Source: Candidatus Iainarchaeum andersonii SCGC AAA011-E11 (lineage in GTDB: Archaea; Iainarchaeota; Iainarchaeia; Iainarchaeales; Iainarchaeaceae). Taken from it: a stretch of DNA of 34,602 nt. The notes beneath the pieces were generated by a model. The model saw nothing but the letters and a program-made list of their open reading frames with translations, searched no databases and was not told the DNA's origin. The position numbers and the translations under genes are program-made. Shown piece after piece: positions 24,866-32,628 of this stretch (its first letter is position 1; each line of letters begins with the position of its first letter). The DNA lies in NCBI GenBank assembly GCA_000402355.1, contig AQRS01000026.1, positions 1-34,602 of the forward strand, written 5' to 3'.

Positions 24866-25222
24866 CCTTCTGCGTGTGGATCCGGTCCTTTTGTAAGGTA
24901 TTTTGGCAGCCCTCAAATCCTTGACGCGGCCGGTAGTCATTTTTCTTCCTGTTTCGACTGTTTTAATAATCGGTTTTCTGCTTGAGTAGTCTGTTTTCCC
25001 GATAGGCACTTGATTGCTCACGCGTATTTCAAAAGCAAATGGGCCTGTTCTCCTGTCGATTGTTCCTTCAAGTGACCCTGCAGTGCTGTATGGGTTTCTG
25101 CGCCCCAAATCAATAGATTTCCTGTATGGCGCAATCCCGCTTCTTGTTTGATGCCCCTGTGAGGAAAGAGCCGTGCCTGCGTGGAACGGATTTATAGGTT
25201 TTCTCGTGTATGGTTTTGGCAT
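24842..25222 (-). CDS. Basic hypothetical protein ending inside the tRNA remnant
   Basis: A 126-residue basic, Gly/Ser/Thr-rich protein beginning MPKPYTRKPINPFHAG, 16 bases after the methyltransferase stop on the same strand. Composition suggests little hydrophobic core, with repeated RK/GR clusters (RKPIIKTVETGRK; GSTRRRKN). The last residues (NAGGRI) and the stop codon are read from the antisense strand of the tRNA 3' remnant, so the native C-terminus has probably been replaced. No family was recognised. The style resembles the basic protein at 9300-9818 (both start MP-x-Y). Confidence 0.5.
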   Translation of the reverse strand: MPKPYTRKPINPFHAGTALSSQGHQTRSGIAPYRKSIDLGRRNPYSTAGSLEGTIDRRTGPFAFEIRVSNQVPIGKTDYSSRKPIIKTVETGRKMTTGRVKDLRAAKIPYKRTGSTRRRKNAGGRI

Positions 25223-25238
25223 AACTATCTTCAAAAAA

Positions 25239-26078
25239 TCATTTCTTACCAGAAACAACCCAGCTGCTCCAAGGAAAGATAATTTTTCCTCCCTTTTCAA
25301 AAGATCTCGCTCGCAGGAGAATCGCTTGTTTCACTTTTTTCCTGGTGGCTGCATCAACCTCTGAGAGAGCTACAGCGACAGGCGCAACGACATCCATAGT
25401 ATATTCCCAGTACTGCTCGGCTGAATCAAATTCAAGTTTTCCTCTCACTTCAGTTTCTTGAATATCTTTGAGACCAGCTCCTTGAAAGAGTTGAGCAAGA
25501 GCACCGGCTTGAGCATGCCTAAAAATTCCTGGAGTATCTGGAGGGGGAGGAGGCAATTGCAATATTTCCTGAACTGTCTTCCCGGAGGTCGTTGCCCAAG
25601 GATTTTTCTCAGGTTGAGCCCATGCAGAAAATGCTATCCTCCCTCCTTGCTTGAGCATCCGAACAATTTCTTTCACATCAGCTTGAGGATTTGCGAAATA
25701 CATTACTCCAAATCTGCATAAAATAACAGAAAACTCTTGATTCTGAAAAGGAAGATGAGAAGCATCACTTACTAGAGCTTGGTAATTTGCGATACCTCTT
25801 CTTTTTGCATTTTCTTGAGCAAGAGAGATCATTCTCTCGGCAACATCAGTTCCAATGACTTTCCCTCTTCTCACTTTAGTTGCTACAGTCAAACCAGGTT
25901 CTCCGGTTCCTGTAGCAACATCCAAAATAAGATCGTCTTCCCTCAACTGAGCCACTTCAATTAATTTCTCTCCAATGGGTTGCAGCCATCTAATCACAAA
26001 GCTATCCCATTTCCTCCAACCCGGAGAAAAGGTATTCCATAACTCTCGTTGTTGTTGAATCAGATTTTGCTGTTCCAT
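25239..26078 (-). CDS. SAM-dependent methyltransferase, UbiE/COQ5-like
   Basis: A 279-residue class I methyltransferase. Motif I is LILDVATGTGEPG, followed by the acidic strand end VIGTDVAERM, then the LPFQNQEFSVILCRFGVMYF and VRMLKQGGRIAFSAW blocks typical of the UbiE/Methyltransf_11 group. Substrate could be a quinone precursor, lipid or small molecule. The DNA has noticeably different word use from its neighbours (many AGA, CAA and TCT codons, fewer GCG/CGC runs), consistent with recent transfer from a bacterium. ATG 26078 begins MEQQNLIQQQRELWNTFSPGW, a normal family N-terminus. Confidence 0.85.
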   Translation of the reverse strand: MEQQNLIQQQRELWNTFSPGWRKWDSFVIRWLQPIGEKLIEVAQLREDDLILDVATGTGEPGLTVATKVRRGKVIGTDVAERMISLAQENAKRRGIANYQALVSDASHLPFQNQEFSVILCRFGVMYFANPQADVKEIVRMLKQGGRIAFSAWAQPEKNPWATTSGKTVQEILQLPPPPPDTPGIFRHAQAGALAQLFQGAGLKDIQETEVRGKLEFDSAEQYWEYTMDVVAPVAVALSEVDAATRKKVKQAILLRARSFEKGGKIIFPWSSWVVSGKK

Positions 26079-26096
26079 AGTTTTCTCACATCTTCC

Positions 26097-26159
26097 TTAT
26101 TTATTAATGTTTCCAAGAAATTCCAAAACTTTTTCGTATGTTCCTTCTGAAGCACCCAT
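26097..26159 (-). CDS. Possible 20-residue leader peptide
   Basis: ATG at 26159 follows an AT-rich TATA-like TAATATAATTTAATT and opens a short frame (MGASEGTYEKVLEFLGNINK) that stops 18 bases before the methyltransferase start. It could be a leader peptide or a gene remnant. It is reported only because the spacer otherwise holds nothing else. Confidence 0.2.
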   Translation of the reverse strand: MGASEGTYEKVLEFLGNINK

Positions 26160-26204
26160 AATTAAATTATATTAATTACATTCTTTTATAAAAACGCGCC
26201 GTTC

Positions 26205-26621
26205 TCACTTCAGGTGCTTCTTAATGCGCTTCTGCCACTCCGCTAACTCGGCCTGCCCGGCTTTTTTTCCGCCGAGCGAAAGGTTCAGCGAATCATTTTT
26301 GAACCGCGGAACGATGTGGAAGTGCAAATGGTGAATAACCTGCCCGGAAACAGCGCCGTTGTTCTGCAGCACGTTGAAGCCGTCCGCTTTCGTTGCTTTC
26401 ATTGTTGCGGCGCCGGTTTTCTGCACAGCCAAAATGAGTTCCTCGAGCTCTGCGCCCGGAATGTCGAGAAGAGTAGCATAGTGCTTTTTTGAAATCACGA
26501 GCGAATGCCCATTCGTTGCGGGATTGATATCAAGAAAAGCCAAGGAATTTTCGTCCTCGTAGATTTTTGTGCTCGGAATCTGGCCCGAAACTATTTTGCA
26601 GAAAACGCAGTTCTCATCCAA
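26205..26621 (-). CDS. HIT family nucleotide hydrolase/transferase
   Basis: A 138-residue histidine-triad protein. The N-terminus CVFCKIVSGQIPSTKIYED has the zinc-type CxxC of HINT-like proteins, and HLHFHIVPRF is the catalytic triad. HIT proteins hydrolyse AMP-linked or dinucleotide substrates. No ATG is available near the conserved start; TTG at 26621, nine bases behind GAGG, was chosen, with TTGs at 26627 and 26636 as alternatives. The GNAT gene ends 25 bases upstream on the same strand. Confidence 0.9.
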   Translation of the reverse strand: MDENCVFCKIVSGQIPSTKIYEDENSLAFLDINPATNGHSLVISKKHYATLLDIPGAELEELILAVQKTGAATMKATKADGFNVLQNNGAVSGQVIHHLHFHIVPRFKNDSLNLSLGGKKAGQAELAEWQKRIKKHLK

Positions 26622-26646
26622 TTCCAAACGCCTCAATACAATTGTG

Positions 26647-27144
26647 TCAGATGTTTGATTTAAGTTTTTTGTAAGCTTTTTCGAGCTGCTCCTGGTTGTA
26701 CATGATAGCGCGCCAGTCTTCATATGGCTTGCCACCGTATTTTTTGTAGAATTCTATTGCTGGCGTGTTCCAGTTGTAAGCGTCAAGGCGGAACCTTTTC
26801 GTGCCTTCGCGTTGGCTAATTCTTAATATTTCTTCGAATAATTTTGTGCCTATTCCCTTTTTCTGGTGCTCGTGGGCAACCATTAAATCAATGAGGTACA
26901 TTTCTTTTCCTTTCCACGTCGAATAAGTTAAGCAGTAAACCCCCATTCCAACGATTTTCCAGTTCAATTCGGCTACGATTGTTTTGAAGAGGGGTTTGGC
27001 GCCGAAGCCGTCTTGCAAAAATTGTTTTTCGGTGAGCGTCACTTCGTTAGACGCTTTTTCGAAAGCGGCCAGTTCTTTCACGAGCGCAAATATTTGTGGC
27101 GTATCCGCCTTCTTGCCCGTCCGAACAACTGTGGGTTGTTTCAT
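26647..27144 (-). CDS. GNAT family N-acetyltransferase, diamine-acetyltransferase-like
   Basis: A 165-residue GNAT enzyme. MYLIDLMVAHEHQKKGIGTKLFEEI contains the acetyl-CoA binding Q/RxxGxG/A motif, and LDAYNWNTPAIEFYKKYG is the usual motif B region. The order and wording (VRTGKKADTPQIFALVKELAAFEKAS near the N-terminus) resemble spermidine/spermine or thialysine acetyltransferases. ATG 27144 begins the conserved first strand, so the upstream extension was not used. It lies 13 bases after the FKBP stop on the same strand, forming a likely FKBP-GNAT-HIT unit. The substrate is an inference. Confidence 0.87.
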   Translation of the reverse strand: MKQPTVVRTGKKADTPQIFALVKELAAFEKASNEVTLTEKQFLQDGFGAKPLFKTIVAELNWKIVGMGVYCLTYSTWKGKEMYLIDLMVAHEHQKKGIGTKLFEEILRISQREGTKRFRLDAYNWNTPAIEFYKKYGGKPYEDWRAIMYNQEQLEKAYKKLKSNI

Positions 27145-27157
27145 AATAATTATGCGT

Positions 27158-27751
27158 TCACGCGCCGCCTTTCTGTATGTCAACAACCTTTATCCAGAAC
27201 TGGAGCGTTTTTCCCGCGAGCGGGTGGTTGAAGTCTATTTTCACCGAATCGGCATTTACATCAACAACAGTAACCGGGCGGCCTGCGCCGGCCATGAGTT
27301 TCGTGCCAATGCCAACATTGAGGTCCTGAGGCATGAGGTTCTTTGAAACCCACTGGATTGCGTTCTGGTCAACTTCGCCATACGCCTTGTCAGGCGGAAT
27401 CGTAACCGTTTTTTCATCGTTGAGCGCCATTCCGAGAACTGCCTCATCAAAGCCCGGAATCATCTGGCCCGTGCCGGCAGTGAACTCCAAAGGCCCGCGG
27501 CCTTCGCTCTTGTCAAAAATTTCTCCCGTATCGGGAAAGGTTCCGACATACTCGACTTTTACCTTGGCCCCGCTTTCAACTTTAGCCACTTCCACCACTC
27601 CGTTCTGCGTATCCTGATTGGCGTTATTCTGGGTGCCGCTCACCACGACGTTTCCGGTCGCGTTTTGGCCGGGCTGTTGTGCCTGCGTGGCGCATCCTGA
27701 AACCAGGAGAATTGCCGCAACCAAAAAAAAGCCTGCCGTCTTCATTTGCAT
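27158..27751 (-). CDS. FKBP-type peptidyl-prolyl isomerase, predicted lipoprotein
   Basis: A 197-residue SlyD-like FKBP. The N-terminal signal ends in a lipobox LVSGC (Cys at residue 20), predicting lipid anchoring outside the membrane, followed by a Gln/Asn-rich linker. The FKBP domain begins VKVEYVGTFPDTGEIFDKS and includes FTAGTGQMIPGFDEAVLGM; the flap carries an inserted IF chaperone domain before the final strand LQFWIKVVDI. This architecture is common for archaeal short/long FKBPs, but the lipoprotein anchor places it with secreted-protein folding. GCTTTTAATTG about 28 nt upstream of ATG 27751 supports this start. Confidence 0.9.
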   Translation of the reverse strand: MQMKTAGFFLVAAILLVSGCATQAQQPGQNATGNVVVSGTQNNANQDTQNGVVEVAKVESGAKVKVEYVGTFPDTGEIFDKSEGRGPLEFTAGTGQMIPGFDEAVLGMALNDEKTVTIPPDKAYGEVDQNAIQWVSKNLMPQDLNVGIGTKLMAGAGRPVTVVDVNADSVKIDFNHPLAGKTLQFWIKVVDIQKGGA

Positions 27752-27874
27752 TAAAGTGTTTCCCTTGGAAACAATTAAAAGCCCTTGCGCAGCCACCCTT
27801 CCCACGCGGGGAAACGGCCATTCTTTATGCTGATTTGCCGGGCCGTTACACCGCGGGCCGCGCGGGCGTAAGCA

Positions 27875-27941
27875 TTTTTAAACCGTTAACAATCTTTAAT
27901 TGTAAAGAACCAAAATTCGCACGATTGGCGTGCCATTTTGG
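27875..27941 (+). promoter_or_regulatory. Promoter-like box and hairpin upstream of hppA
   Basis: TTTTTAAA at 27875-27882 is a TATA candidate and would place transcription start near 27905. A hairpin follows at 27910-27941: CCAAAAT pairs with ATTTTGG and GCACG with CGTGC around ATTGG. A nearer AAATTAATT at about 27969 could be the true TATA, in which case the hairpin is not transcribed into the mRNA. Confidence 0.4.
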
Positions 27942-28004
27942 CTTAAGCTCCTTTTCAGGTTGGGCGGGGCAAATTAATTTTTTTTTGGATTTTGGATTTT
28001 CGGG

Positions 28005-30053
28005 GTGTTTGGCATTTTCCTTGAACTTGTTATTGGAATAGGGGTTTTGGCGCTTTTGGTTGCAATGGGTTTTGCCTGGTATGTGTTCAGGCAGGATTCC
28101 GGCACAAAGGAGATGCAGGAAATAGCCGGTTACATAAAAGAAGGTGCCGAGGCGTTCGTAAAGAGGCAGTACACCACAATTGCAATACTCGCGGTTGTAA
28201 CGGCAATAATACTTTTCGGTGTTTACACGTTTGTCGGCGAGCCTGATTACGCCTTTAAAACCGCTTTTGCCTTTATTTTGGGCGCTTCGTGCTCCGCAAT
28301 AGCCGGAATAGTGGGCATGTACACTTCTGTGAGGAGCAACCTCAAGACCGCGGCGGCCGCAAGGATTTCCACTGCACGCGCACTCAAAATGGCTTTGCTT
28401 GGCGGAGCTGTTTCCGGCATATTCGTTGTCGCGCTCTCGCTGATTGGCGTTGCCTCGATTTTCTGGCTGTTCGGTGCTGACCCGACAAAGACCCCTTTCC
28501 TGATTGTGGGTTATGCTTTCGGCGCATCTTTCGTTGCGTTGTTCGCGCAGCTCGGCGGCGGAATTTATACCAAGGCTGCTGACATTGGCGCTGACTTGGT
28601 TGGAAAGGTCGAAGCAGGAATTCCGGAGGATGACCCGAGAAATCCTGCTGTTATCGCTGATTTGGTCGGGGACAATGTGGGAGATTGTGCGGGGCGCGGA
28701 GCAGATTTGTTTGAGTCAACTGCTGCAGAGAATATAGGCGCAATGATTTTGGGTGTTGCGCTTTACCCTGTATTTGGAATCAACGGGGTTTTGTTCCCGC
28801 TTGTTGCAAGGGCATTCGGCCTCATTGCGTCAATAATCGGGATTGCCCTTGTTAATGCGGGCGATAAGGAGAGCCCTATGAGCGCTTTGAACAGGGGTTA
28901 TTACATTACGAGTTTCCTCGCGGCGATTTTCCTTTACATTGTCACGATGCAGATGCTCGGCAACATTTGGTTCTTTTATGCCGGCCTTGTGGGCCTCGTG
29001 ATGAGCATTTTGTTCGTGTTCATTACCCAGTATTACACCGAGTACACTTACAGGCCCGTGAGGAGCATTGCGTTGGCCTCGACTACAGGGCATGCGACCA
29101 ACATCATTACCGGCTTTGCGATTGCGCTTGAGAACACTGCCTTGCCCGTGCTGGTGATTTCGGTTTCATTGTTCCTGTCATACACTTTCGGCGTTGAATC
29201 TGGCGTTCCTCACGGAGGCCTTTACGGCACGGCCGTTGCGACAATGGGCATGCTCGCAACCGCAGCGTACATACTTGCAATGGATACGTTCGGCCCGATT
29301 GCGGATAATGCTGGCGGAATTGCGCAGATGTCAAATGCTTCAGAGAAGGTGCGCAGGAACACCGATGTTCTGGATGCGGCCGGAAACACAACCAAGGCCC
29401 TTACAAAGGGTTACGCGGTTGGCTCGGCTGCGCTAGCGGCTTTCCTTTTGTTCTCCGCTTACATGGATGAGGTCTCAAGGCTCACTGGAAAGGTGTTCGA
29501 CACAGTGAACATTGCCGAAGTGAATATTTTCATCGGCGCGCTTCTAGGCGCAATGCTTGTTTTCCTGTTCAGTTCCTTTGCGATAAGCGCTGTGGGGTCG
29601 ACTGCGGGATTGATTATTGAGGAAGTGAGGCGCCAGTTCAAGGATAAGGCAATAATGTCCGGCAAAAAGAAGCCGGATTATGCGACCTGCGTTGACATTA
29701 CTGCAAAGGGAGCATTGAAGAACATGATTTTGCCCGGGGCTCTCGCGATTTTGTTCCCGATTGCTGTTGGAATTGTACTCAGGGCCGAGGCCCTTGCCGC
29801 TTTCCTAATGGTCGGCACGATTACAGGAATCCTCATGGCGATAATGTTTAACAACGGCGGCGGCGCGTGGGACAACGCGAAGAAGTACATTGAGCTTGGT
29901 GCTCATGGAGGAAAAGGCTCCGACGCGCACAAGGCCGCGGTTGTTGGCGACACTGTCGGTGACCCATTGAAGGACACCGCCGGCCCGAGCATCCACGTGC
30001 TAATAAAGTTGCTTGCGACAATTACTCTTGTGCTTGCGCCGCTTTTCATTTAA
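28005..30053 (+). CDS. hppA: Membrane-bound pyrophosphatase, K+-independent H+ type
   Basis: A 682-residue ion-translocating pyrophosphatase with about 16 membrane helices. The catalytic signature DIGADLVGKVE and DPRNPAVIADLVGDNVGDC are intact, as is the late GDTVGDPLKDTAGPS block. It splits PPi from biosynthetic reactions such as aminoacylation and pumps cations across the membrane. K464 in GNTTKALTKG sits at the position where Lys, in place of Ala, marks the K+-independent proton-pumping subfamily. Start is GTG at 28005; the first helix FLELVIGIGVLALLVAMGF follows at once. tRNA-Ser lies antisense downstream. Confidence 0.96.
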   Translation: MFGIFLELVIGIGVLALLVAMGFAWYVFRQDSGTKEMQEIAGYIKEGAEAFVKRQYTTIAILAVVTAIILFGVYTFVGEPDYAFKTAFAFILGASCSAIAGIVGMYTSVRSNLKTAAAARISTARALKMALLGGAVSGIFVVALSLIGVASIFWLFGADPTKTPFLIVGYAFGASFVALFAQLGGGIYTKAADIGADLVGKVEAGIPEDDPRNPAVIADLVGDNVGDCAGRGADLFESTAAENIGAMILGVALYPVFGINGVLFPLVARAFGLIASIIGIALVNAGDKESPMSALNRGYYITSFLAAIFLYIVTMQMLGNIWFFYAGLVGLVMSILFVFITQYYTEYTYRPVRSIALASTTGHATNIITGFAIALENTALPVLVISVSLFLSYTFGVESGVPHGGLYGTAVATMGMLATAAYILAMDTFGPIADNAGGIAQMSNASEKVRRNTDVLDAAGNTTKALTKGYAVGSAALAAFLLFSAYMDEVSRLTGKVFDTVNIAEVNIFIGALLGAMLVFLFSSFAISAVGSTAGLIIEEVRRQFKDKAIMSGKKKPDYATCVDITAKGALKNMILPGALAILFPIAVGIVLRAEALAAFLMVGTITGILMAIMFNNGGGAWDNAKKYIELGAHGGKGSDAHKAAVVGDTVGDPLKDTAGPSIHVLIKLLATITLVLAPLFI

Positions 30054-30237
30054 GCGAGACGTTAAGCCAATTACTCAACTTTTTGCCAGTGCCGCCACAT
30101 TAAGTTGAAGTATTTTTTGTACCATTCTGCTATTTTTTGTTTTAGGGCTTTTTTTGACTTCGGGGCTCCTAATATATTATTCCTAATGAGGCATTGCAGA
30201 TGCCTCGATGATGCCCTTCTCGCGCGGGCTTGCGCGA

Positions 30238-30322
30238 CGCGGAGAGAGGGATTCGAACCCCCGTGTGCACGAGGCACGCCAGCTCTCAAGGCTGGTGCGT
30301 TGGACCGCTCCGCCATCTCCGC
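30238..30322 (-). tRNA. trnS: tRNA-Ser (anticodon TGA)
   Basis: An 85-nt class II tRNA. The acceptor stem pairs GCGGAGA (5' end at 30322) with TCTCCGC, discriminator G. The anticodon arm is CCAGC-CTTGAGA-GCTGG with anticodon TGA, followed by a long variable arm (CGTGCCTCGTGCACACG) and the T loop TTCGAAT. The 3' trailer carries a CGCGC...GCGCG-type hairpin and a GAGGCAT/ATGCCTC hairpin (about 30188-30206). A stable-RNA repeat abuts its 5' side. The spacer 30054-30237 otherwise holds nothing supported. Confidence 0.93.
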
Positions 30323-30378
30323 AACACCTTTTTCTTTCTTTTTTCAAGGAAAGAAAAAGCTGTACCAAAAAGAAAGAA
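30323..30378 (+). repeat. Stable-RNA hairpin/mirror repeat, copy R5 (5' side of tRNA-Ser)
   Basis: CTTTTTCTTTC (30328-30338) pairs with GAAAGAAAAAG (30349-30359). CTGTACC then leads into AAAAAGAAAG, the mirror run. Unlike the other copies, the unit reads outward from the 5' end of its tRNA, so in the + direction it follows the antisense of tRNA-Ser and could serve the hppA transcript. Confidence 0.8.
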
Positions 30379-30446
30379 TTCAAGCTTGGTTTAGGGATTG
30401 GGCTTGGTTAAGGTTAAAAAAGTTGCCCAGACGAGGTTTTCGCGCT

Positions 30447-31091
30447 TCACAGCTTTTTGAGCTCTTCAATTGCCTTTTCAATGCCTTTTGGGTTCCTGAA
30501 TATTCCTGTTCCCGCAACCAGCACGTCAACGCCTGCTTCCACGCATTGCCCCGCGGTTTCCAGGTTGATTCCGCCGTCCACCTCAATCTCGCAGTCAAGT
30601 TCCCCGGAATCGATTTTTTTGCGCAGCGCGTGGATTTTGTCCAAAGCAAGCGAATTGAATTTCTGGCCCCCAAAGCCCGCCTGAACGCTCATCACCAATG
30701 CGAGGTCGACCTTGTCTAAGTAAGGGAAAATTGTTTTGGCTTCGGTCTGGTTGTTGATTGCGATTCCGGCTTTCATTCCGTGCTCCTCAATCTGCTCAAT
30801 TATTGCAAGCGGCTTGTCAGTGGCTTCGATATGGAATATCAGAAGTTGGTTGCCGAGCCCCGCGAACTCTTCTATATGCTGCTCCGGCTTTTCAACCATC
30901 AAATGCGATTCGAAAAAGAGCTTTGTTTTCGGCCTCAGCTCCGAAATCCTTTTTTTGTCGAGGCCTTTGTTCGGCACGAACTTTTTGTCCATGATGTCAA
31001 ACTGTATCCTGTCGGCCTTTGAAAGCTTCGGGAGCCATTCCCGCCATTTCTGGAAGTCCGCGTCAAGCACCGAGGCAGCAACCTTGACCAT
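30447..31091 (-). CDS. rpe: Ribulose-phosphate 3-epimerase-like protein
   Basis: A 214-residue TIM-barrel protein of the RPE family, which interconverts ribulose-5-phosphate and xylulose-5-phosphate. SHLMVEKPEQHI (H63), MSVQAGFGGQKFN and EIEVDGGIN (metal-binding Asp) match the family. Two normally conserved active-site positions differ: the LSADF segment reads LDADF, and the first metal-ligand His in the HxDxMDG motif is Gln30 (IQFDIMDKKFVPN). It may still be an epimerase with altered metal use, or a relative with another sugar phosphate. GCTTTAAATC about 26 nt upstream of ATG 31091 supports the start. Confidence 0.85.
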   Translation of the reverse strand: MVKVAASVLDADFQKWREWLPKLSKADRIQFDIMDKKFVPNKGLDKKRISELRPKTKLFFESHLMVEKPEQHIEEFAGLGNQLLIFHIEATDKPLAIIEQIEEHGMKAGIAINNQTEAKTIFPYLDKVDLALVMSVQAGFGGQKFNSLALDKIHALRKKIDSGELDCEIEVDGGINLETAGQCVEAGVDVLVAGTGIFRNPKGIEKAIEELKKL

Positions 31092-31174
31092 GGATAAAAT
31101 AAGCGATGGTTTGATTTAAAGCTTTACTAAAGGTTTGGCTAGTGAGGATTTCCGGGCAATTTCCGGCGGAACCT

Positions 31175-31882
31175 TTACTTCAGCTCTTCCGCGCCGGGAA
31201 TTTGCGTTTCTTCGTTCGGCACGGAGCAGTAGGCAATCCACTTTCCAATTTTTTTTGAAAAGCATTTGGATCTTATTTCAACAAAAGGAATTTGTGTCGG
31301 TTCCTGTGCGAAAGCAAATCGCACCAATTTTTTCGGGGGCTTTCCGCGCTGCGTAACCTTGGCCACAATTTCCTGGCCCAGGAAACAGCCTTTTGTCAGC
31401 GAAACCGCGTCGCGCCAATCAGTGTTCATTATCATTTCGTTCTCGAATTCGAAGCCCTGCATCGAGATTCCGTTTTCCAAGCGGAGGCACAAAAATTCTT
31501 CTTCATTCATTTTTATGGATCCTTTGGGCTCTTTTTCAGCGATAAATATGAAATAGTTTTTTTCAGGGATTAAAATGCCGTGCTCCGTTGGCTTCTCGGT
31601 TGTGAAGAAAACTTTTTCACGCATTTTTTCTGCCTTGCATTTTCCGAGCATCAGATAGGTTTTCATTGCGGCTAAAAATTTGTCGGAATATTTTTCGCTG
31701 AGCGCAATAGCAACTTCCTTTCCCTCGAATTTCTGGTAAAATGCCGCAACAACGCGCCCGTAAACGTCGAGTAGCGCATTTCTTGTGCCGTTGCGCGTGT
31801 TTGTGGTTATTCCGTTGAATAGCTTTTCCGCGTCCCCGCTTATCCTGAAAGCGACGAACGGCAATTCGAAGCAGTGTTTCAT
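31175..31882 (-). CDS. ygfZ: YgfZ/IBA57-like folate-binding Fe-S assembly protein
   Basis: A 235-residue member of the YgfZ/GcvT-like family. The hallmark KGCFLGQE (YgfZ signature K-G-C-[FYW]-x-G-Q-E) is present in DAVSLTKGCFLGQEIVAKVTQRG, and FNGITTNTRNG matches the N-terminal region of the family. YgfZ/IBA57 proteins support assembly or repair of [4Fe-4S] clusters, using folate, and act in tRNA thio-modification pathways in bacteria. It is somewhat shorter than the about 325-residue E. coli protein. AATTTAAAACC about 26 nt upstream of ATG 31882 fits a leaderless gene. Confidence 0.8.
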   Translation of the reverse strand: MKHCFELPFVAFRISGDAEKLFNGITTNTRNGTRNALLDVYGRVVAAFYQKFEGKEVAIALSEKYSDKFLAAMKTYLMLGKCKAEKMREKVFFTTEKPTEHGILIPEKNYFIFIAEKEPKGSIKMNEEEFLCLRLENGISMQGFEFENEMIMNTDWRDAVSLTKGCFLGQEIVAKVTQRGKPPKKLVRFAFAQEPTQIPFVEIRSKCFSKKIGKWIAYCSVPNEETQIPGAEELK

Positions 31883-31938
31883 GTACTGATTCGGGTTGCT
31901 TGTGGTTTTAAATTTTGCCGGTTGTGAATTTGCCTTGC

Positions 31939-32622
31939 TCAGAATTTGAACGGGCTGAAGTTTGTGTTGTGGTCGTAAACATCCATTCCTTCCTCTTTTT
32001 TCAGGAAGTCGGTGACCGCGTATGTTATTGGGGTGAACAGGACTTCTATTCCGACCTTAAAGACATAGTTCGAAACCACCAGCGCAATGAATATTTCAAT
32101 CGGGAGTTCTCCCCAGAAAGCTATTGCGGAAAAGAGAATCGTGTCTACTGCCTGCCCTACGACTGTCGAGCCGATTGTTCTCGCCCACAAATGTTTTCCT
32201 TTTGTCATTATCTTCATTTTTGCAAGGGTGAAGCTGTTAGCGAATTCCCCTGCAAAGTACGCTATGAGAGATGCCAGAACTATCCTTGGAATGACTCCTA
32301 AAATAGCGTCATAGGCGGCCTGGTTTTCCCAGCCCTGGGCAGCGGGCAAAAACCCGACTATTGCGAACACTATTGACATTACGAGTGCGGATGCAAACCC
32401 TGTCCAGATTACTTTCCTCGCGCGCTTGAAGCCGTAAACTTCCGTTAAAATGTCGCCGAAAATGTAGCTCAAGGGGAAGAGTATTGTGCCGCCGTCAAAA
32501 GTGAATGGGCCGAGGATTAATATTTTTGTCGAGGCGATATTTGATATGAGGAGAACGCCCACAAAAAACCCGGTTATGGGGCCAAAGTATTTTTCGCCTT
32601 TTTTGTTTTCATTTCCCTGCAT
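31939..32622 (-). CDS. yhhQ: Queuosine precursor transporter, YhhQ family (copy 2)
   Basis: A 227-residue membrane protein with about six TM segments. The N-terminal ISNIASTKILILGPFTFDGGT and the YIFGDILTEVYGFKRARKVIW block are close to E. coli YhhQ, and RTIGSTVVGQAVDTILF is the family's late motif. It lies 6 bases after the TGT stop on the same strand, a compact operon that couples import of a 7-deazaguanine to its insertion in tRNA. ATG 32622 was chosen; TTG 32625 is one codon earlier. It is clearly more typical of the family than copy 1 at 164-856. Confidence 0.92.
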   Translation of the reverse strand: MQGNENKKGEKYFGPITGFFVGVLLISNIASTKILILGPFTFDGGTILFPLSYIFGDILTEVYGFKRARKVIWTGFASALVMSIVFAIVGFLPAAQGWENQAAYDAILGVIPRIVLASLIAYFAGEFANSFTLAKMKIMTKGKHLWARTIGSTVVGQAVDTILFSAIAFWGELPIEIFIALVVSNYVFKVGIEVLFTPITYAVTDFLKKEEGMDVYDHNTNFSPFKF

Positions 32623-32628
32623 CAATAT

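Noticed and set aside
30105..30719. 204-residue frame on the + strand across tRNA-Ser
   Set aside because: It is antisense to tRNA-Ser and to the C-terminal part of the RPE gene, and its content is that of a shadow frame.
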